Source: an uncultured Oscillatoriales cyanobacterium
GTDB lineage: Bacteria > Cyanobacteriota > Cyanobacteriia > Cyanobacteriales > Microcoleaceae
Direction of reading: 5' to 3'
Length of the DNA: 45,239 bases
Assembly (NCBI GenBank): GCA_903893625.1
Contig: CAITND010000019.1
Location: 1-45,239 of the forward strand
The notes under the pieces were generated by a model. That model had not been told where the DNA came from, did no database searches, and saw only the letters and a program-made list of their open reading frames with translations. Position numbers and translations under genes: made by a program. This document shows, piece by piece, positions 19,957 to 28,425 of the stretch. The number at the start of each line of letters is the position of its first letter. The stretch's first letter is position 1.

Positions 19957-22509
19957 ATGTTAAATAAAGCTTTGATGAATTTAGGGATTTTACCCATTTT
20001 ATTATTCAATAATTTTACCTTAATTTCTCTCAACTCTCAACCTCTGATAGAGGAAATTATTGTTCAGAATAATACAACTGATCCCGCCATCTTATTTCAA
20101 CAGGGAAAACAATATTATACTCAAGGACAATATGCTGAAGCTGCTGAAGTTTTACAACAGGCTATTTTAGGGTTTTCTCAACAGGGAGATCGTGTTAATC
20201 AAGCGATCGCATTAAGTAACCTCTCCTTAGTTTTACAACAGTTAGGACAAGGGGAACAAGCAGAAAAAATATTACAGGAAAGTTTGGAATTAATTAACGA
20301 GTTATCCTTTTCTAAAAAATCCTTGATTCTGGCTCAAATTTTAGAGATTAAAGGTCAGTTAGAACTCACTAAAGGACAACCTGAACAAGCGATTAAAACT
20401 TGGAGAGAAGCTTTTAAACTCTATTCTGAAGCGGGAAATTTGTTAGGGAAAATTACTAATCAAATCAACCAAGCAACGGCGTTACAAACTTTAGGACTCT
20501 ATCGACAATCTTTGAATACTTTAACAGAAGTCAACGAAATTCTAAAATCTCAACCGGATTCTTTAACGAAAGCAACGGCTTTATTAAGTTTAGGGAATGC
20601 GTTAAGACAAGTGGGAGATTTAACCACCTCTCAAATAATTTTACAGCAAAGTTTGGAATTAGCAACAACCTCAAATTATTCTCAAATTTTGAGTCAAATC
20701 TATTTAAGCTTGGCTAATACAAATCGCACTCAAAATAATTTAGATATTGCTTTAGGCTATTATCAAAGTTCGGCAAAAACAGCTACTAATTCTTTAGAAA
20801 AACTGCAAGCTTTAATTAATCAATATAGTTTACTTGTTGACTTAAAACGAAGTCAGGAAGCTGAAGCTCTAGCCACAGAAATTGAGTCTTATCTCTCGGA
20901 AGTTCCTGTTAGTCGTAGTTTAGTTTATGGAATTGTAAATTTTACAAACCATTTAATTAAAGCTCAATATAATTCAGGTTTAACTACTAATAATCCTGAA
21001 ATTATTACTCTTTTTAATACAGCAATTAAACAGGCTCAAAACCTGAAAGATCTGCGTTCAGAATCTTATGTTTTAGGAAGTTTAGGCAAATTTTACGAAC
21101 AAAATCAACAACCCTTAGAAGCTATAAATTTAACTGAAAAAGCGTTATTGATTGCTCAATCGATTAATGCCTCTGATATTGCCTATCAATGGCAATGGCA
21201 ACTGGGAAGACTCCTCAAACAACAAAATAAAAAAGATGAAGCGATCGCAGCCTATACAGAAGCTGTTAATACTCTAAAATCCTTAAGAAAAGACTTAGTA
21301 GCTATTAACCAAGATGTGCAGTTTTCTTTTCGAGAAAGTGTCGAACCTGTTTATCGAGAATTAGTCGATTTAATTTTACAATCTCCCAGTCCAGAAAACC
21401 TCACAAAAGCCCGTGAACTGATAGAATCCTTGCAAGTCGCTGAACTGGATAACTTTTTCCAAGAAGCCTGTTTAGATCAAGAAATTAAACCTCAACAAAT
21501 TGATCAAATTGATTCCCAAGCAGCCGTAATTTATCCGATTATTCTAGCTAATCGCTTAGAAGTTATTCTCTCCCTTCCAGGGCAACCTTTACAGAACTAT
21601 TCTACTACAATCTCCCAAGAAAAAGTTGAAACTACTCTTCGTGAATTAAGACAATCTTTTCAACCGATTTTTTCTACCCAAGATCGGTTACAATTATCTC
21701 AACAGGTTTACGACTGGCTGATCCGTCCGGCGGAACAAGAACTCAAAAATAATTCTATTAAAACCTTGGTTTTTGTCTTAGATGGTTCCCTGCGGAATGT
21801 GCCGATGGCGGCTCTTTATGATGGCAAAAACTATCTGATCCAAACCTATGATCTAGCCCTAACTCCCGGTTTAAAACTGCTGGCTTCTCGTTCTTTAAAC
21901 CGGAATCAACTGCAAACATTAACAGTCGGATTAAGTGAAGCCCGTCAAGGGTTTTCTGCCTTACCTGCGGTGGCTTCAGAAATTCAACAAATCCAGGCAG
22001 AAATTCCGACAAAAGTTTTATTTAATCAACAATTTACCCGTGAGGCTGTTCAACAACAAATTCAAGAAACTGCCTTTCCGATTGTGCATTTAGCCACTCA
22101 CGGACAATTTAGTTCAAAAGCGGAAGATACATTTTTATTAACTTGGGATAGCCGAATTAATGTTAAAGATTTAGATTATTTTCTCCGCAGTCGCCAACGC
22201 GGTGAACAAAACCCCGTTGAATTATTAGTCTTAAGTGCTTGTGAAACCGCAACCGGAGATCAACGAGCCGCCTTGGGGTTAGCAGGTGTCGCCGTGCGTT
22301 CGGGTGCGCGGAGTACCTTGGCTACCTTATGGCAGGTCAATGATACCTCCACCGCTTCCCTGATGGCAGAATTTTATCAAGAATTAACCCAGAAACAAGT
22401 CAGTAAAGCCGAAGCCCTGCGCCAAGCCCAGTTAAAGCTGTTACAACAGCCTAAATATCAAGATCCCTATTACTGGGCTCCCTTTGTTTTGGTGGGAAAT
22501 TGGCAATAG
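19957..22509 (+). CDS. TPR-CHAT domain protein (caspase-like peptidase)
   Basis: The 850-residue product begins with a signal-like hydrophobic segment (about 5-30), then TPR repeats from about 40 to 440, a helical linker, and a CHAT domain from about 560 to the end. CHAT is a clan CD cysteine-peptidase fold (caspase/separase related). Both catalytic positions are intact: H715 in HLATHGQF and C762 in LSACETATGD. ATG 19957 has an AGGAAGG site 6 bases upstream. It leads a probable operon with a DUF928 gene (about 130 bp on) and a CHASE2 adenylate cyclase (16 bp further on). TPR regions usually sense or bind the target; the substrate is unknown. Activity as a protease is inferred from the intact dyad. 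Confidence 0.92.
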   Translation: MLNKALMNLGILPILLFNNFTLISLNSQPLIEEIIVQNNTTDPAILFQQGKQYYTQGQYAEAAEVLQQAILGFSQQGDRVNQAIALSNLSLVLQQLGQGEQAEKILQESLELINELSFSKKSLILAQILEIKGQLELTKGQPEQAIKTWREAFKLYSEAGNLLGKITNQINQATALQTLGLYRQSLNTLTEVNEILKSQPDSLTKATALLSLGNALRQVGDLTTSQIILQQSLELATTSNYSQILSQIYLSLANTNRTQNNLDIALGYYQSSAKTATNSLEKLQALINQYSLLVDLKRSQEAEALATEIESYLSEVPVSRSLVYGIVNFTNHLIKAQYNSGLTTNNPEIITLFNTAIKQAQNLKDLRSESYVLGSLGKFYEQNQQPLEAINLTEKALLIAQSINASDIAYQWQWQLGRLLKQQNKKDEAIAAYTEAVNTLKSLRKDLVAINQDVQFSFRESVEPVYRELVDLILQSPSPENLTKARELIESLQVAELDNFFQEACLDQEIKPQQIDQIDSQAAVIYPIILANRLEVILSLPGQPLQNYSTTISQEKVETTLRELRQSFQPIFSTQDRLQLSQQVYDWLIRPAEQELKNNSIKTLVFVLDGSLRNVPMAALYDGKNYLIQTYDLALTPGLKLLASRSLNRNQLQTLTVGLSEARQGFSALPAVASEIQQIQAEIPTKVLFNQQFTREAVQQQIQETAFPIVHLATHGQFSSKAEDTFLLTWDSRINVKDLDYFLRSRQRGEQNPVELLVLSACETATGDQRAALGLAGVAVRSGARSTLATLWQVNDTSTASLMAEFYQELTQKQVSKAEALRQAQLKLLQQPKYQDPYYWAPFVLVGNWQ

Positions 22510-22638
22510 TTGGTAACTCTTAACCAGGGTTAATAAAATTAAAGTATTAGTGCATCAAACCTGACAGATTGGTCTCATGGGAGTCCTGTTCATTCTGATT
22601 CCATAATTTTTTGGTATTCTTTGGAGACTCATACCCTT

Positions 22639-23424
22639 ATGATTCGTAAACGTTTGCATCAACACTGGATTAGCCTGTCTCTCCTCACCCTTGTGGGAGG
22701 GGCGTTTGTTCCTCAACTGTCCGTTATGGCTCAACCTACCACTTCAGAGGGAATACAAATTAGTATGGCCTTTGAACCGCCACCAGGGGAAGGAATGCCG
22801 AGTCGCACCGCCGGAGGAGGGTCTCGCGGTCAATGTCCCAGCGTTGCTGAGGGAACCACCCCCCCCTTAATGGCCTTAGTCCCGGCTTTTTCTACTCAAA
22901 AAGAAACGGCCATCAAAGGATTAACGGTGGCGGCAACCCCCACATTCTTTTTCTATGTTCCTCAAATTCCGGCAACTGAGGCAGCTTTTAGCCTCAAAGA
23001 TGAAAACAACAACGACATCTACCAAACCCGTTTAGCGATTTCTAATCAAGCGGGTATCGTGAGTATTCAACTGCCCAAAGACACCCCCCCATTAAAAATT
23101 GGTCAAACCTATCGTTGGTCATTTGGGGTGATTTGTAATGCCGAAAACAACCAGGAGCCTAAAGTTGTTTTTGTCACTGGGGAAGTTAAAAGAACGGAAC
23201 CCGATGCGATGTTACAAGCTAAACTGCAACAAGCCGAACCCTTAGAACAAGCTAAAATTTATGCTGAAAATGGGATTTGGTTTGAAAGTTTAACAACCTT
23301 AGCTCAATTGCGTCAAACTCAACCGATGGATGGTACTTTAACTGAACAATGGAAACAACTTTTGGAATCCGTTGGTTTAGATGCCATTGCCAATCAACCG
23401 TTTGTGAATGGGCTTGAGAATTAA
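22639..23424 (+). CDS. DUF928 family exported protein
   Basis: The 261-residue product (from ATG 22639, MIRKRLHQHW) has a signal peptide ending about VMAQP, a Gly/Pro-rich stretch ([20 protein letters not shown]), then the DUF928 body with PLMALVP, TFFFYVP, YRWSFGVICN, and a helical C-terminal part. Two cysteines (in RGQCPS and VICNA) may pair. A TTG at 22621 is in frame but would add six residues before a complete signal peptide. DUF928 proteins have no known activity; in cyanobacteria they often neighbour CHAT proteins and CHASE2 cyclases (recalled), as here. The stop is 16 bp before the cyclase start, which suggests cotranscription. Confidence 0.88.
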   Translation: MIRKRLHQHWISLSLLTLVGGAFVPQLSVMAQPTTSEGIQISMAFEPPPGEGMPSRTAGGGSRGQCPSVAEGTTPPLMALVPAFSTQKETAIKGLTVAATPTFFFYVPQIPATEAAFSLKDENNNDIYQTRLAISNQAGIVSIQLPKDTPPLKIGQTYRWSFGVICNAENNQEPKVVFVTGEVKRTEPDAMLQAKLQQAEPLEQAKIYAENGIWFESLTTLAQLRQTQPMDGTLTEQWKQLLESVGLDAIANQPFVNGLEN

Positions 23425-23440
23425 TTAAGGTTCAAATCGA

Positions 23441-25399
23441 ATGAAGTATGGAGTTATGAAACAAAAACAAACGGTCTTCAGACTTCATACTTCTATCTGG
23501 CGCTTTTCTGAGCAATGGCTGAAGGCATTGCGTTATTTATGGTTAAGTCCTGTAATCACGGCTTCAGTTATTGCTCTGCAAAGTACAGGTTTTTTACAAC
23601 TTTTAGATTGGGCAACTTTAGATCAATTTATCCGGTGGCGACCCCTTGAATCTCCCGATCCCCGGATTGTAATTGTTACCATTGACGAACCGGATTTAAA
23701 AAAGCTCGGACAATGGCCGATTCCTGATGCTATTTTAGCAAAATTAATTGAAAAAATCAAAGCCCAAAAACCGATGGCGATCGGGTTAGATATTTATCGA
23801 AATTTACCTGTACAACCCGGACATGAAGACTTACTCAAGGTATTTAAAAGCACTCCAAATTTAATCGGTGTAGAAAAAGTTGTTGCCGATCAAAATCGGG
23901 CTTCTATTGAACCTCCTCCGATATTAAAAGATCAAGATCAAGTGGGGGCGGCGGATTTAGTGTTAGATGCGGATGGCAAAATTCGGCGGGCATTATTATC
24001 AATTAAACCCCCAGACCATCCTACTGTTTTGAATTTAGGGGTGAGAGTTGCTTTAATTTATTTACAAGCTCAAGGGATTACCCCTGAAATGACAGCGAAT
24101 CAGCAAGTAAAATTAGGGAAAGCTGAATTTATTCGATTTACTGAAAATGATGGGGGTTATGTTCGTGCCGATGATAATGGCTATCAAATCTTATTAAATT
24201 ATCGAGGATCGCAGGATAATTTTCAGCAAATTTCTATGACCCAAGTTTTAAATAATGAAATTCCTCCCGATTTAATGCGAGATAAAATAGTATTTATCGG
24301 CCCCTTTGCTCAAAGTTTAAATGATTTATTTTTTACTCCCTATACCAGTAATTTATTTAGTATTAATGATCGAACTCCAGGGGTAATTATTCATGCCAAT
24401 ATTGCCAGTCAAATTATTAGTAGTGCCTTAGATGGACGCACTTTAATTCATGTTTGGTCAGATCGGATGGAATGGTTTTGGGTTTTTGTCTGGTCAACTG
24501 TAGGCAGTAGTTTGGGATGGGTTTATGGGGGAACTCGCTGGACAGTTTATTTTTTAATTTTAGCCAGTGGTAGTTTAATTATAATTTCCTATGGTGCTTT
24601 TTTAAGTGAATGGTGGTTGCCCTTAGTTTCGCCCTTATTAGCATTAGTAAGTTCCGGGATGGTCGTAACGGCTTATATTGCCAATGTTGAACGTCAAGAT
24701 CGGAAAATGGTGATGACTTTATTTCAACGCTATGTTAACCCCAAAATCGCGGAAACGATTTGGCAAAATCGAGAGGATTTGTTACAAAAAGGTCAAATCA
24801 TGGGACAGAAAATGATCGCCACTGTCTTATTTACTGATATTAAAGGATTTAGTAGCATTGCTGAACACATGGAACCCGCTACGTTAATGACTTGGTTAAA
24901 TGAATATATGAATGCAATGGCGAATATTGTGTTTGAACATGATGGTGTTGTCGATAAATTTATGGGGGATGCGGTTATGGCGGTTTTTGGCGTTCCTATT
25001 CCTCGAAATTCTTCTCAAGAAATTGCTCAAGATGCAACGGCTGCGGTTTCCTGTGCCTTAGCAATGGGGGAAAAATTGCGATCGCTAAATCAACACTGGC
25101 AACAACAAAATCAACCGATGATTTCAATGCGAATTGGCATCGCTACTGGAATTGTTGTCACCGGAAGTTTAGGCAGTTCTCAACGCATGGAATATACAAC
25201 ATTAGGCGATAGTGTTAATATTGCTGCTCGTTTAGAAAGTTATGATAAATCGTTTTATAGTGAAGGACTGTGCCGCATCTTAATTAATGAAGAAACCCAT
25301 AAACAAATTAATGGTAAATTTCCCACTCGTTATGTCGGTCGTGTTCAATTATATGGTCGTCAACAATTAATTAATATTTATCAAGCCCTCAATGATTAA
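23441..25399 (+). CDS. CHASE2 membrane-bound adenylate cyclase (class III)
   Basis: Makes cAMP from ATP in response to an extracytoplasmic signal. The 652-residue product has an N-terminal membrane anchor (about 33-60), a periplasmic CHASE2 sensor (about 65-335), three hydrophobic helices (about 345-420) and a class III catalytic domain (about 455-650). Metal-binding D466 (FTDIKGF) and D510 (FMGDAVMAVFG) are present, as are transition-state N593 and R597 (SVNIAARLE). The base-selecting pair is K506 and T586, the Lys/Thr combination known from Spirulina CyaC, which indicates ATP rather than GTP. ATG 23441 and an internal ATG at 23456 are both possible. The tail codons lie inside a 46-bp tandem repeat. 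Confidence 0.95.
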   Translation: MKYGVMKQKQTVFRLHTSIWRFSEQWLKALRYLWLSPVITASVIALQSTGFLQLLDWATLDQFIRWRPLESPDPRIVIVTIDEPDLKKLGQWPIPDAILAKLIEKIKAQKPMAIGLDIYRNLPVQPGHEDLLKVFKSTPNLIGVEKVVADQNRASIEPPPILKDQDQVGAADLVLDADGKIRRALLSIKPPDHPTVLNLGVRVALIYLQAQGITPEMTANQQVKLGKAEFIRFTENDGGYVRADDNGYQILLNYRGSQDNFQQISMTQVLNNEIPPDLMRDKIVFIGPFAQSLNDLFFTPYTSNLFSINDRTPGVIIHANIASQIISSALDGRTLIHVWSDRMEWFWVFVWSTVGSSLGWVYGGTRWTVYFLILASGSLIIISYGAFLSEWWLPLVSPLLALVSSGMVVTAYIANVERQDRKMVMTLFQRYVNPKIAETIWQNREDLLQKGQIMGQKMIATVLFTDIKGFSSIAEHMEPATLMTWLNEYMNAMANIVFEHDGVVDKFMGDAVMAVFGVPIPRNSSQEIAQDATAAVSCALAMGEKLRSLNQHWQQQNQPMISMRIGIATGIVVTGSLGSSQRMEYTTLGDSVNIAARLESYDKSFYSEGLCRILINEETHKQINGKFPTRYVGRVQLYGRQQLINIYQALND

Positions 25400-25489
25400 A
25401 AATGTAGGATGGGCTATGCCCATCACTCCTCACCCCAATGATTAAAAATGTAGGATGGGCTATGCCCATCACTCCCCACCCCAATCATT
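25391..25489. repeat. 46-bp tandem duplication carrying the GATGGGC hairpin
   Basis: Two copies with a 46-bp period (starting 25391 and 25437). Each contains AATGATTAAAAATGTAGG, the GATGGGC-TAT-GCCCATC hairpin and CACTCC. The first copy includes the last codons and stop of the cyclase gene (AAT GAT TAA), so the duplication took in the gene end. Confidence 0.85.
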
Positions 25490-25513
25490 AATAATGATAT
25501 TGTAATGATGGGA

Positions 25514-25536
25514 CGATGGGCGTAGCCCATCCTACG
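25514..25536. repeat. Inverted copy of the GATGGGC hairpin repeat
   Basis: CGATGGGCGTAGCCCATCCT followed by ACG. It is in opposite orientation to the two copies at 25404-25471. Together they form the 3' boundary between the convergent cyclase and metal-binding protein genes and could act as a bidirectional transcript end. Confidence 0.7.
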
Positions 25537-26497
25537 GGTTAAAAGGGGTATATTTTCCTCCTAATGCTTCCACAATAGTTTTTGTATTTTTAACCAACAT
25601 TTTAATATAGGTTTCTCCAGCACTCCCAGGAGAACCAATCGAATCAGAATATAATTGCTCTGGGGCTAATTTTACTCCCGATTCTTCCGCAACCGTTGTA
25701 ATTAATTGAGGATTAATTGTTGTTTCCGCAAAAATAGCAGGAACCCCCGCTTTTTGAATTGAACCTGCTAAGGTTTTAACAGTTTTTGCACTCGGTTGTT
25801 CCTCCGTACTAATCCCAATTAATGTACCAATAACCTCTAATCTATAAGCCTGAGCGTAATATTGAAAGGCATCATGGGTTGTAACTAATTTGCGATGATT
25901 CGGAGGAATCGTTGCAATTTGTTGTTGAATCCAACGGTCTAATTGAGTTAACTCCTGGGTCAGTTGTTGAGCATTTTTTGTAAAAATATCCTGATCTTCA
26001 GGAGATAAAGCAATTAACTCATCTCTAATTTTATTCGCCATTAAAATCGCATTTTTAGCCGATCCCCAAACATGAGGATCGGGTTGTTTTTGTCCCTTAT
26101 ATTCAAAATCCAAGGGTTTAACGACTTCTCCCACCGCCACTTTTTTTCCTTGAGTTCCTGCGGCTTTAATTAACTTAATTAATCCCGGTTCTAAATTATA
26201 ACCATTATAAAAAATTAAATCCGCTTTTTCTAAGGCAATACTATCTTGAGGTACAGGTTCATAAACATGGGGATCAGCACCCGGTTGTAAAATCCCTTGA
26301 TGTTCAATTTCATCCCCGGCAATTTGTTCAGTTAAATCGGCAATAATCGTACTGGTTGATACCACTTTCGGTTGATCCCTGTTAACAGAATTCTCCGTTG
26401 TCGATTGAGTACAACTACTTAATCCAGTTAAAATTATCCCGAAAAAAATACCCCAAAATTTGATAGAAAAGGGCTTTTTAGCAATTGTTTTGAACAT
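25532..26497 (-). CDS. Metal (Mn/Zn-type) ABC transporter substrate-binding lipoprotein
   Basis: A cluster A-I (TroA/ZnuA/MntC) periplasmic binding protein of 321 residues. The N-terminus is a lipoprotein signal with lipobox LSSC (Cys29). Metal ligands from family spacing are H77 (DPHVYEP), H142 (DPHVWGS), H208 (THDAF) and D285 (LYSDSIG). Synechocystis MntC uses His-His-Glu-Asp, so the third ligand here is the His found in TroA and ZnuA proteins. The His-rich loop usual in zinc-specific ZnuA is absent. I therefore leave the metal open: Mn or Zn. The gene is divergent from the ATPase gene with a 70-bp shared promoter region. The stop lies in the GATGGGC repeat cluster. Confidence 0.93.
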   Translation of the reverse strand: MFKTIAKKPFSIKFWGIFFGIILTGLSSCTQSTTENSVNRDQPKVVSTSTIIADLTEQIAGDEIEHQGILQPGADPHVYEPVPQDSIALEKADLIFYNGYNLEPGLIKLIKAAGTQGKKVAVGEVVKPLDFEYKGQKQPDPHVWGSAKNAILMANKIRDELIALSPEDQDIFTKNAQQLTQELTQLDRWIQQQIATIPPNHRKLVTTHDAFQYYAQAYRLEVIGTLIGISTEEQPSAKTVKTLAGSIQKAGVPAIFAETTINPQLITTVAEESGVKLAPEQLYSDSIGSPGSAGETYIKMLVKNTKTIVEALGGKYTPFNP

Positions 26498-26510
26498 TAT
26501 ATTAGGCTTT

Positions 26511-26533
26511 TCATAATTATTTCATTTTTATGA
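26511..26533. promoter_or_regulatory. Inverted repeat in the divergent metal-transporter promoter
   Basis: TCATAA (26511-26516) and TTATGA (26528-26533), with 11 bases between, lie in the 70-bp gap between the divergent binding-protein and ATPase genes. It is a candidate operator for a metal-responsive regulator such as ManR, Fur or Zur. That is inference; AT-rich palindromes also arise by chance. Confidence 0.25.
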
Positions 26534-26567
26534 TAAACTAAAAATTAATCCTTTTAACTCAAGAAGT

Positions 26568-27320
26568 ATGAACACCCTGAAATTTCCCCCGACTCTCACT
26601 GTCCATCACCTCAGCGTCAACTATCGAGGGGTGGAAGCGTTGCGAGACATCTGTTTGGACATCCAACCGGGACGGCTAACGGGCATTATTGGCCCAAATG
26701 GGGCGGGGAAAAGTACCTTGATGAAGGCGATGTTGGGGTTAGTTCCCATAGAGACGGGTTCGGTGGTGTATGAGGCTAAACCCCTGAGTCAGCAACGACA
26801 ACGGGTAGCTTATGTTCCGCAGCGATCGCAAATTGACTGGGACTATCCAGCAACGGTTTGGGACGTCGTGATCATGGGGAGAGTACGGAAAACTGGGTGG
26901 TTGCGTCCCTTTTCCGGGGTGAGTCGTCGCATCGCTACCCAGGCGTTAGAACGGGTGGGAATGGTTGAGTATAAAAATCGCCCTATTGGTCAACTGTCTG
27001 GCGGTCAACAACAGCGTGTCTTTTTAGCGAGATCTTTGGCTCAGGAAGCAGAAATTTTTTGTTTTGATGAACCCTTTGTTGGCATTGATCAAAAAACAGA
27101 AGCGGTGATTTTTAGTTTATTTCGAGAGTTAGCAGCATCGGGAAAAATTGTGATTGTGATTAATCATGATTTAGGGGAATCTATTGTTAATTTTGATGAT
27201 TTAATTTTACTAAATCAAGAAATAATTGCGACCGGAACCCGTCAACAGGTTTTAAAGGAAGATCATTTACAACAAGCCTATGGGGGTAGAGTCTTTTTCT
27301 TTGCTGAAAAAGTGGCTTAA
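26568..27320 (+). CDS. Metal ABC transporter ATP-binding protein
   Basis: The 250-residue ATPase of the Mn/Zn importer. Walker A is GPNGAGKST (about 42-50), the signature is LSGGQQQR (about 143-150) and Walker B is IFCFDEP, with the H-loop in VINHD. The length and the opening TLTVHHLSVNYRGVEALRD are normal for the MntA/ZnuC family. ATG 26568 follows AAGAAG. The permease follows after 89 bp, so they are probably cotranscribed, opposite to the binding-protein gene. A typical cyanobacterial mntCAB operon has all three in line; here binding protein and membrane/ATPase genes are divergent. Confidence 0.95.
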   Translation: MNTLKFPPTLTVHHLSVNYRGVEALRDICLDIQPGRLTGIIGPNGAGKSTLMKAMLGLVPIETGSVVYEAKPLSQQRQRVAYVPQRSQIDWDYPATVWDVVIMGRVRKTGWLRPFSGVSRRIATQALERVGMVEYKNRPIGQLSGGQQQRVFLARSLAQEAEIFCFDEPFVGIDQKTEAVIFSLFRELAASGKIVIVINHDLGESIVNFDDLILLNQEIIATGTRQQVLKEDHLQQAYGGRVFFFAEKVA

Positions 27321-27409
27321 ATGATCGTTCCTAAGCGGTTACGCATTTAAACTTGATATCCACGCAGCGCGAGGATGCTGATACTACAATTTTTTTGAAT
27401 TAAAATCAA

Positions 27410-28249
27410 ATGTTGAATCTGTTAATTGAACCTTTACAATATAGTTTCATGCAGCGATCGCTGATGATTGCTATTTTAGTAGGCATTATTTGTGCGGTTG
27501 TCGGTAGCTATTTAATGGTGCAACGATTAGCATTATTAGGAGATGCCATTAGTCATTCGGTTTTACCCGGTTTAGCGATCGCTTTTATCCTGAATGCTAA
27601 TATCTTTGTCGGGGCATTTATTGCCGGAATTTTGAGTACCATTTGCATGAATATTATTAGAACCTATTCCCGAATCAAAGAAGATGCGGCGATGGGAATA
27701 GTATTTTCTGCCTTTTTTGCGTTAGGAATTACGTTAATTACGTTAGTTCAAAAAGATAATAAAATTGACTTAAATCATTTTCTATTTGGCAATATTCTAG
27801 GAGTAACAGGAGATGATGTTAGAGATACCTTTATTATTGCTCTGATTATCTTAACTGTAGTCACCTTAATCTATAAAGAACTCCTGTTTTATACCTTCGA
27901 TCCCTTGGGTGCTGAAGCCACAGGTTTACCCGTCAATCTTCTCAATTTAGGATTAATGGGATTAATTGCCTTAACCATTGTTGCCAGTTTAAAAGCCGTT
28001 GGTGTTATCTTAGTTTTATCCCTATTAATTACTCCCGCAGCGACAGCTTATTTATTAGTAGAACGTCTGCATCTAGTGATGATATTAGGTGTAATAATTG
28101 GGGTAATTTCTAGTATTAGCGGAATGTACCTCAGTTATTTTTATAATCTACCTTCTGGCCCAGCCATTGTATTAGTAACATCCGGCTTATTCATCCTAAC
28201 ATTTTTATTCAGTCCCACCCAAGGACTATTAAAAATAAAACCAAAGTAG
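27410..28249 (+). CDS. Metal ABC transporter permease (ABC-3 family)
   Basis: The 279-residue permease of the Mn/Zn importer, with about eight transmembrane helices. The family stretch LMVQRLALLGDAISHSVLPG (about 40-60) is present, as is the conserved FDPLGAEATGLPV region (about 163-175) that contacts the ATPase. No Met or charge anomalies are seen. A GGTGCGT/ACGCACC hairpin immediately follows the stop codon and is probably the transcript end. Confidence 0.95.
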   Translation: MLNLLIEPLQYSFMQRSLMIAILVGIICAVVGSYLMVQRLALLGDAISHSVLPGLAIAFILNANIFVGAFIAGILSTICMNIIRTYSRIKEDAAMGIVFSAFFALGITLITLVQKDNKIDLNHFLFGNILGVTGDDVRDTFIIALIILTVVTLIYKELLFYTFDPLGAEATGLPVNLLNLGLMGLIALTIVASLKAVGVILVLSLLITPAATAYLLVERLHLVMILGVIIGVISSISGMYLSYFYNLPSGPAIVLVTSGLFILTFLFSPTQGLLKIKPK

Positions 28250-28274
28250 GGTGCGTAAGCCCCGCGCACGCACC
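28250..28274. repeat. GGTGCGT-ACGCACC hairpin at operon end
   Basis: GGTGCGT (28250-28256) and ACGCACC (28268-28274) form a perfect 7-bp stem immediately after the permease stop codon, with a GC-rich loop. There is no T-run, so it is better read as a repeat or RNA-stabilising hairpin than a classic terminator. The following 150 bp to the next gene's stop hold nothing else I can identify. Confidence 0.6.
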
Positions 28275-28425
28275 ATCTAAGTACCCGCACAAAATTATTT
28301 GCACGACCGATTTCTTGCTCTCTATGTGTTTCAAGGGCTTTAGGTCAACCCAGTGTGTAATTAATTTTGTTTACATACTTAATATTATATTAACAGAAAA
28401 AAACTTTCATATTTAATAAATGTTG

